This document shows, piece by piece, positions 60,864 through 64,000 of a DNA stretch of 64,000 nucleotides. The notes under the pieces were generated by a model, which made no database searches, was not told where the DNA came from, and worked only from the letters and a program-made list of their open reading frames with translations. Both the position numbers and the translations under genes were made by a program. Position 1 is the stretch's first letter; every line of letters starts with the position of its first letter. This DNA comes from Deltaproteobacteria bacterium (lineage in GTDB: Bacteria; Myxococcota_A; UBA796; UBA2385). Where the stretch lies: contig JAGYJW010000002.1 of NCBI GenBank assembly GCA_018401435.1, forward strand, positions 62,001 through 126,000. The letters run 5' to 3'.

Positions 60864-63258
60864 TCAGTCGATTCGCACCGCGCCGTGGCCCTGGACCCCG
60901 CCCGAGGCGGCGCCCGCGGCCACGTGCACCGAGCCGGTCTCGGCGAGGATGGCGGCCCCGGCATAGCCGTCGGGGTTGACGAAGCCGCCCGACGCCACCA
61001 GCGAGCCGAGCGCCGTGCCCTCGGCCACTCCGGCCGAAGCGCCCGTGAAGAGCGAGCTGCCCATCAGCACCGGGTCACCCTGGAAGAGCAGGCCGCCCGA
61101 GTACGAGTCCTCGTAGACCGTCTGCATGCCGAAGGGGCTCGTGCTGATGCCCGACCCGCTGAAGGTCACGATGGTCACGGGCTGCAGGCAGAAGGGGCTG
61201 GTGCTGATGCCCGTGCCCTGCGACAGAGACAAGCTCGACAAGGTCAGCAGCGAGAAGCCGAAGGGGCTCGTGCTGATGCCCGTGCCCGACAGGATGCCGT
61301 CGGTGGACAAGCCGAGGCTCTCGACGGCGGGCGGGGTGAGCACGAGGCCGAAGGGGCTGGTGCTGATGCCTGCGCCGCTGTCGACGATGCTCCAGGCCTC
61401 GGCGTGCGTGCCGAGATCCGAGCTGCCGGGCGCCCACTCGAAGGCCAGCACGGGGTAGTCGATGCCCGCCTCGCTGCGCAGCGCGGACAGCACGCCCTCC
61501 AGCGCGTCGGTCGCGAAGAGCATCGACTCGGGCCGGTAGAGGATGGTATCGTATCGGACCGCCTCGACCGCGATACCCCAGGCGAGAGCGGCGTCGGAGC
61601 CATCGGCGGCTCCGCCGCGGCACCGCCGCGCCGGCCACGTTGCATTGGCCAAGCCGGTCGGTGACACAGCTGAGCACCGAGGCGCTGGCACCCGTCAGCG
61701 TCGCCCAGACCTGCTGCCTCCTGACCGGCGAGCCACCTTCATCGACCACAGTGAGCCGGGCGCGAGGGCGGATGTCGCCCCCCGCGTCCTCGAGCCAGGG
61801 CACGATGCCCACGCCAAAGGTCTTGCGCAAGAAGCCCTGGGTCTTCCCCTGCCGGATGCGCTTGTCGAGAAGGCCAACGTCCAGCGAGCCCGTGCCCAGG
61901 CCGGCCGAGATGCTGTCGGCGCCCAAGTCCGCCCGGGTCTCGCTGCGCAAACGCAGCCCCAAGGTGGTCGGGTCGGTGCCGAGCGCGAGCGCGTGCGCCG
62001 CGGCCCCCGAGACGATGGCGGCAGCCTGGCTGGTGCCCGCGAACATCCACAGCTCGATCTTCGAGGGGTCGTTGGGCGCGATGGTCTCCGCCAGGATGCC
62101 GTCGGGGTAGCCGTCCCCGTTCGCGTCGCGGTCCAGGCAGCCGCCCGGGGCGCTCAGGTCCGCGGCGATGCCCAGGTTGGCATAGGGCGCCGCCAGCCGT
62201 CCGCCGGCGCCGCCGGCGCAGACCGAGGTGACCGCGAGAACGGACGGGCTGGCCGCGGGGTAGCTGACCCGAGCCAGCGCGTCGTTGCCTGCCGCGCCCA
62301 CCAGCAACACGCCGGCCGCGTTCGCCCGCTCCAGGGCCGCCGACATCGCTGGCGAGGGCAGGTACCCGGAACCAAAGGCCAACGACATGTTGATGACGTG
62401 GGCGCCGTGGTCCACCGCGTGGTGGATGGCCTCCACCAGGTCGATCTCGTAGCCCGAGTTGTTGGCGTCGAGCACCTTGAGGGGCATGATGCCCACGCCG
62501 GGCGCGATGCCCATCACGCGGCCGTCGCCGGCGATGGTGGTGGCGATGTGGGTGCCGTGGAAGTGGTCGTCGTCGGGGTAGGGGTCGTTGTTGACGAAGT
62601 CGTAGGGGGCCACGATGCGCGAGCTGCCCAGCGATGGCGCGGCCTTTCGCATCGGGCCTGAAGCGCCATCCATCTTGTAGTCCCTATATGCCACGCCGGT
62701 GTCGAGCACCGCGACGGTGATGCCGGAGACGTCGGGCAGCACGCTGGGCATCGCCACATCGTCGATATGCCACTGGAGGTGCCGGTAGTTACCGCCAACG
62801 GCAACTCCGCTGGTCGGGTCGCCCCCCTCCGCGCCCCGCATCCGCGCGTGGGGGCCCGACCAGAGCAGCCGCGAATCCGCGCGAAGGTCGGCGAGCGCGT
62901 CGGGCGCCAGCTCGGCCGTGTCCAGCACGCCGTAGCCGCTGCGCCGCACCTCTGCGGCCACCTTGACGCCGTGGTCGGCCGCGATGGCCTCAAGCACGTC
63001 CTGGCTGGCCACCATGACCAGCAGCTCATCCTCGGCCCAGGTCGCCGCCTCCGTGGCCTCCTCTGCGCTGGCATCCGGCGAGAGGCTGCTCCCCACGCTT
63101 GTCAGGACCTTGCGGGTCGGCCGGTCCTCGGTGGCTTTGCGACCGGGCGCGTCCCCGGACGGCTTGGAGTCGGGGGCCAGGGACCCGAGCGCACAGAGCG
63201 TGCCGACCGCAACCAAGGCCAGCGCGAGGCGTGAACGGGGAGAAGAAGGAGGGATCAT
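60864..63258 (-). CDS. Secreted subtilase (S8 peptidase) with GISTSPFG repeats (one frameshift)
   Basis: Starting at an ATG at 63258 the protein has a signal (LALALVAVGTLCALGSLAPD), a propeptide (WAEDELLVMVASQDVLEAIA), and the S8 domain with VAVLDTGVAYRD (Asp), HFHGTHIATTIAG (His) and FAGTSQAAAIVSG (Ser). A calcium-like DRDANGDGYPDG loop is present. In the C-terminal beta-rich region the motif G-[ATS]-GISTSPF-[GC] occurs four times, spaced by 30, 23 and 20 residues, as in the first subtilase but with different codons and different hydrophobic residues. The reading changes frame near 61615 and continues. It is clearly a paralogue of the 52-54.5 kb subtilase. It probably acts on extracellular proteins or on secreted island products. 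Confidence 0.84.
61127..61380. repeat. GxGISTSPFG repeats (coding)
   Basis: Four copies, read on the minus strand, encode G-x-G-ISTSPF-G/C in the second subtilase. One copy has Cys in place of the last Gly. The pattern and number match the repeat in the first subtilase although the DNA is different. Confidence 0.85.
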
Positions 63259-63563
63259 GGGCGCTCCGTTGCCTGAGGACGACGCGCCAGGGTTGGTGCG
63301 TTCGATACTCCCTCGGAGCAACGGCTCGACCACCGCCCGACTTGACCCCGCCGCGGCAGTCCGAGGCCCGCGCAGGCGGGGTGATCGGCGAAGATCGAAG
63401 TCAGCACGGGATCAACGCGGATCTCACTGCCGCACGCCCTCTTGTCCGGCCGCGCGCAGAGCCGGGTGCTGGCAGGCGATCGGCGGGCGAGGGCGGGGTG
63501 GGCGGCTGGCTTGTAGACAGCGGGGTCAAGAAGGCAGGGTGCCAAATTGCGGCTGCCAGAGCC
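63259..63563. other. Spacer between second subtilase and CRISPR end, no gene seen
   Basis: About 305 bases with no supported gene. It contains the promoter of the minus-strand subtilase and, at its right end, the trailing side of the CRISPR array. I find no cas gene or repeat fragment in it. Confidence 0.5.
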
Positions 63564-64000
63564 GCTTGAATGAGGCCCAGCCCTGGGGCTGGGAGGGGAC
63601 TCGACAGCGCCCGATACCCACCGCCGGGTTTTGAACGCTTCAATGAGGCCCAGCCCTGGGGCTGGGAGGGGACGGACTACGCGACCACCGACGGCGACGT
63701 CAGGGCGCCGCTTCAATGAGGCCCAGCCCTGGGGCTGGGAGGGGACGTCCGCCGGGGCTATGAGCAGCACTGGGGCACCGCCGCTTCAATGAGGCCCAGC
63801 CCTGGGGCTGGGAGGGGACGGGACGGACGCCGAATAGGGTGCGCTGGCTCATCGGCTTCAATGAGGCCCAGCCCTGGGGCTGGGAGGGGACGGCGATCTC
63901 CCGGATGCCACCACTGACCCTGCTGGTGCTTCAATGAGGCCCAGCCCTGGGGCTGGGAGGGGACCACCGGGCCGGCGAAGATTTTGCCGTGCTGATCGAC
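63564..64000 (-). CRISPR. CRISPR array, leader-distal end, continues beyond the window
   Basis: Six 37-base repeats begin at 63564, 63637, 63710, 63783, 63855 and 63928, separated by 35-36-base spacers; the last spacer reaches the window end. On the plus strand the repeat starts GCTTCAATGAGG and ends GGGAGGGGAC, with an internal perfect palindrome CCCAGCCC-TG-GGGCTGGG. The complementary strand ends in ATTGAAGC, like the usual ATTGAAAC crRNA handle, so transcription should be leftward from a leader outside the window. The first repeat (63564) differs by one base in that handle, as expected for the leader-distal end. The 37-base repeat with this handle suggests a type I or III system; no cas gene is in the window. 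Confidence 0.95.

Noticed and set aside
63259..63563. Degenerate extra CRISPR repeats or a cas fragment left of the array
   Set aside because: No further copy of the palindrome or of the ATTGAAGC handle is found left of 63564, and no cas motif is readable.
1..64000. tRNA or rRNA genes
   Set aside because: I scanned for GGTTCGAATCC-like T-arms and rRNA signatures and saw none that could be folded with confidence. A dedicated tRNA search would be decisive.

Overview
The window is very GC-rich and gene-dense. It looks like a chromosome segment of a member of the Myxococcota or a relative (deltaproteobacteria-like). The signs are many secreted lipoproteins with Asp/Gly-rich linkers just after the lipobox (for example DGTDGADASDGADGTDG), Myxococcota-type Cys-rich repeats, thrombospondin type-3 calcium repeats, frequent ATGA start/stop overlaps, and GTG or TTG starts. 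Assignment to a genus is not possible from the sequence alone.

Layout. 1-6.4 kb: a pair of membrane proteins, an RRM glycine-rich RNA-binding protein, a SelD fused to an FAD/NAD(P) oxidoreductase, a secreted protein and a PI-PLC-like lipoprotein. 6.7-9.9 kb: an overlapping operon of a prenyltransferase/squalene-oxidase-repeat protein, a DUF362 protein and a membrane-anchored sulfatase-fold enzyme. 10.8-13.5 kb: a mobile-element graveyard (IS66 pieces, a serine recombinase relic) around an intact DUF433/DUF5615 toxin-antitoxin pair. 13.6-24.9 kb: housekeeping and secreted enzymes (cyclophilin, two unrelated extradiol-dioxygenase-type proteins, a PNGase F-like lipoprotein with an alpha/beta-hydrolase lipoprotein, a CrtI-like oxidoreductase, an acid phosphatase, DUF4105). 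25.1-29.8 kb: MotA/MotB, MsrB, an HTTM protein and a patatin. 29.8-36.5 kb: several genes broken by frameshifts (fused MFS/aminopropyltransferase, VTT protein, peroxiredoxin, esterase) and a dead DDE transposase. 36.6-41.0 kb: a carotenoid oxygenase-thiolase operon facing a second thiolase. 41.1-49.5 kb: BlaI/M56 regulators followed by a CzcCBA-type metal efflux operon with a His-rich adaptor and a His-tailed EamA transporter. 49.5-51.9 kb: two cyclic-nucleotide-binding-domain proteins and an MgtC/DUF4010 membrane protein. 52.0-63.3 kb: a secretome island bounded by two paralogous subtilases that share a peculiar decapeptide repeat, enclosing a thrombospondin-repeat/cytochrome c protein, a Cys-rich metallo-beta-lactamase protein and a small secreted protein. 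63.6-64.0 kb: the leader-distal end of a CRISPR array that runs off the window.

The clearest functional module is the metal-efflux operon. Two CTACTACA-type inverted repeats, one before blaI and one at the start of the outer-membrane gene, suggest that BlaI represses both and that the M56 protease relieves repression. The most unusual feature is the G-x-G-[IL]-x-T-S-P-[MF]-G repeat, present four times in each of the two subtilases.

A caveat applies throughout. At least eighteen genes carry frameshifts in which the family signature simply continues in another frame. Many are probably indel errors in the assembly rather than true pseudogenes, so those entries give the whole locus as one gene and state where the frame changes.
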